Source: Alcaligenaceae bacterium (GTDB taxonomy: Bacteria; Pseudomonadota; Gammaproteobacteria; Burkholderiales; Burkholderiaceae_B). Taken from it: 6,322 nt of DNA. The stretch lies in the NCBI GenBank assembly GCA_012511095.1, contig JAAZGT010000084.1:1-6322 (forward strand), written 5' to 3'. Below the pieces are notes generated by a model. It searched no databases. It saw only the letters and a list, made by a program, of their open reading frames with translations, and had not been told where the DNA came from. Both the position numbers and the translations under genes were made by a program. This document shows positions 6,317 through 6,322 of this stretch, in pieces (position 1 is the first letter of the stretch; every line of letters begins with the position of its first letter).

Positions 6317-6322
6317 ATGCAA
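6317..6322 (+). CDS. Start of a further gene (only the first two codons in window)
   Basis: ATG CAA at the window's right edge, supported only by the well-placed AGGAG upstream. The product cannot be identified. It is on the same strand as the operon and 109 bases beyond the ligase stop, so it may be read through from the operon if the hairpin at 6245-6263 does not terminate, or have its own promoter. I found no convincing promoter in the gap. Confidence 0.5.

Overview
The window is one co-directional stretch on the + strand. It is a tight operon of six genes for a branched-chain-amino-acid-type (HAAT/Liv family) ABC importer, ending in a long-chain-type acyl-CoA ligase. Base composition looks moderate, in the mid-40s percent GC by eye. 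The proteins are Gram-negative in style: a Sec signal peptide with an AxA cleavage site and no lipobox, and good Shine-Dalgarno sites. A gammaproteobacterium, possibly marine or hydrocarbon/aromatic-degrading, is a reasonable guess, but nothing in the window fixes the taxon.

Layout: 1-416 is the C-terminal part of a LivG-type ATPase, cut by the window edge. 425-1309 is a LivH-type permease. 1309-2349 is a LivM-type permease that overlaps the stop of the previous gene by one base. 2350-2397 is a 48-base AT-rich gap with a strong ribosome binding site and a weak promoter candidate. 2398-3570 is a periplasmic substrate-binding protein. 3575-4387 is a LivF-type ATPase with a basic C-terminal tail. 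4390-6207 is an AMP-forming acyl-CoA synthetase. 6208-6316 is a non-coding gap of 109 bases holding a perfect 8-bp hairpin without a U-tract, followed by a good ribosome binding site. The first two codons of another gene lie at 6317-6322.

Working model: the binding protein captures a ligand in the periplasm, the two permeases form the channel, and the two different ATPases drive import. The ligase, made from the same transcript, then traps the imported acid as its CoA thioester. The ligase as an operon member, together with loss of the amino-group-binding glutamate in the binding protein (by-eye alignment to LivJ), argues that the true ligand is an organic acid (aromatic, alicyclic or fatty) rather than a branched-chain amino acid. 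The exact substrate cannot be read from this window. I see no mobile element, CRISPR array, tRNA or rRNA.
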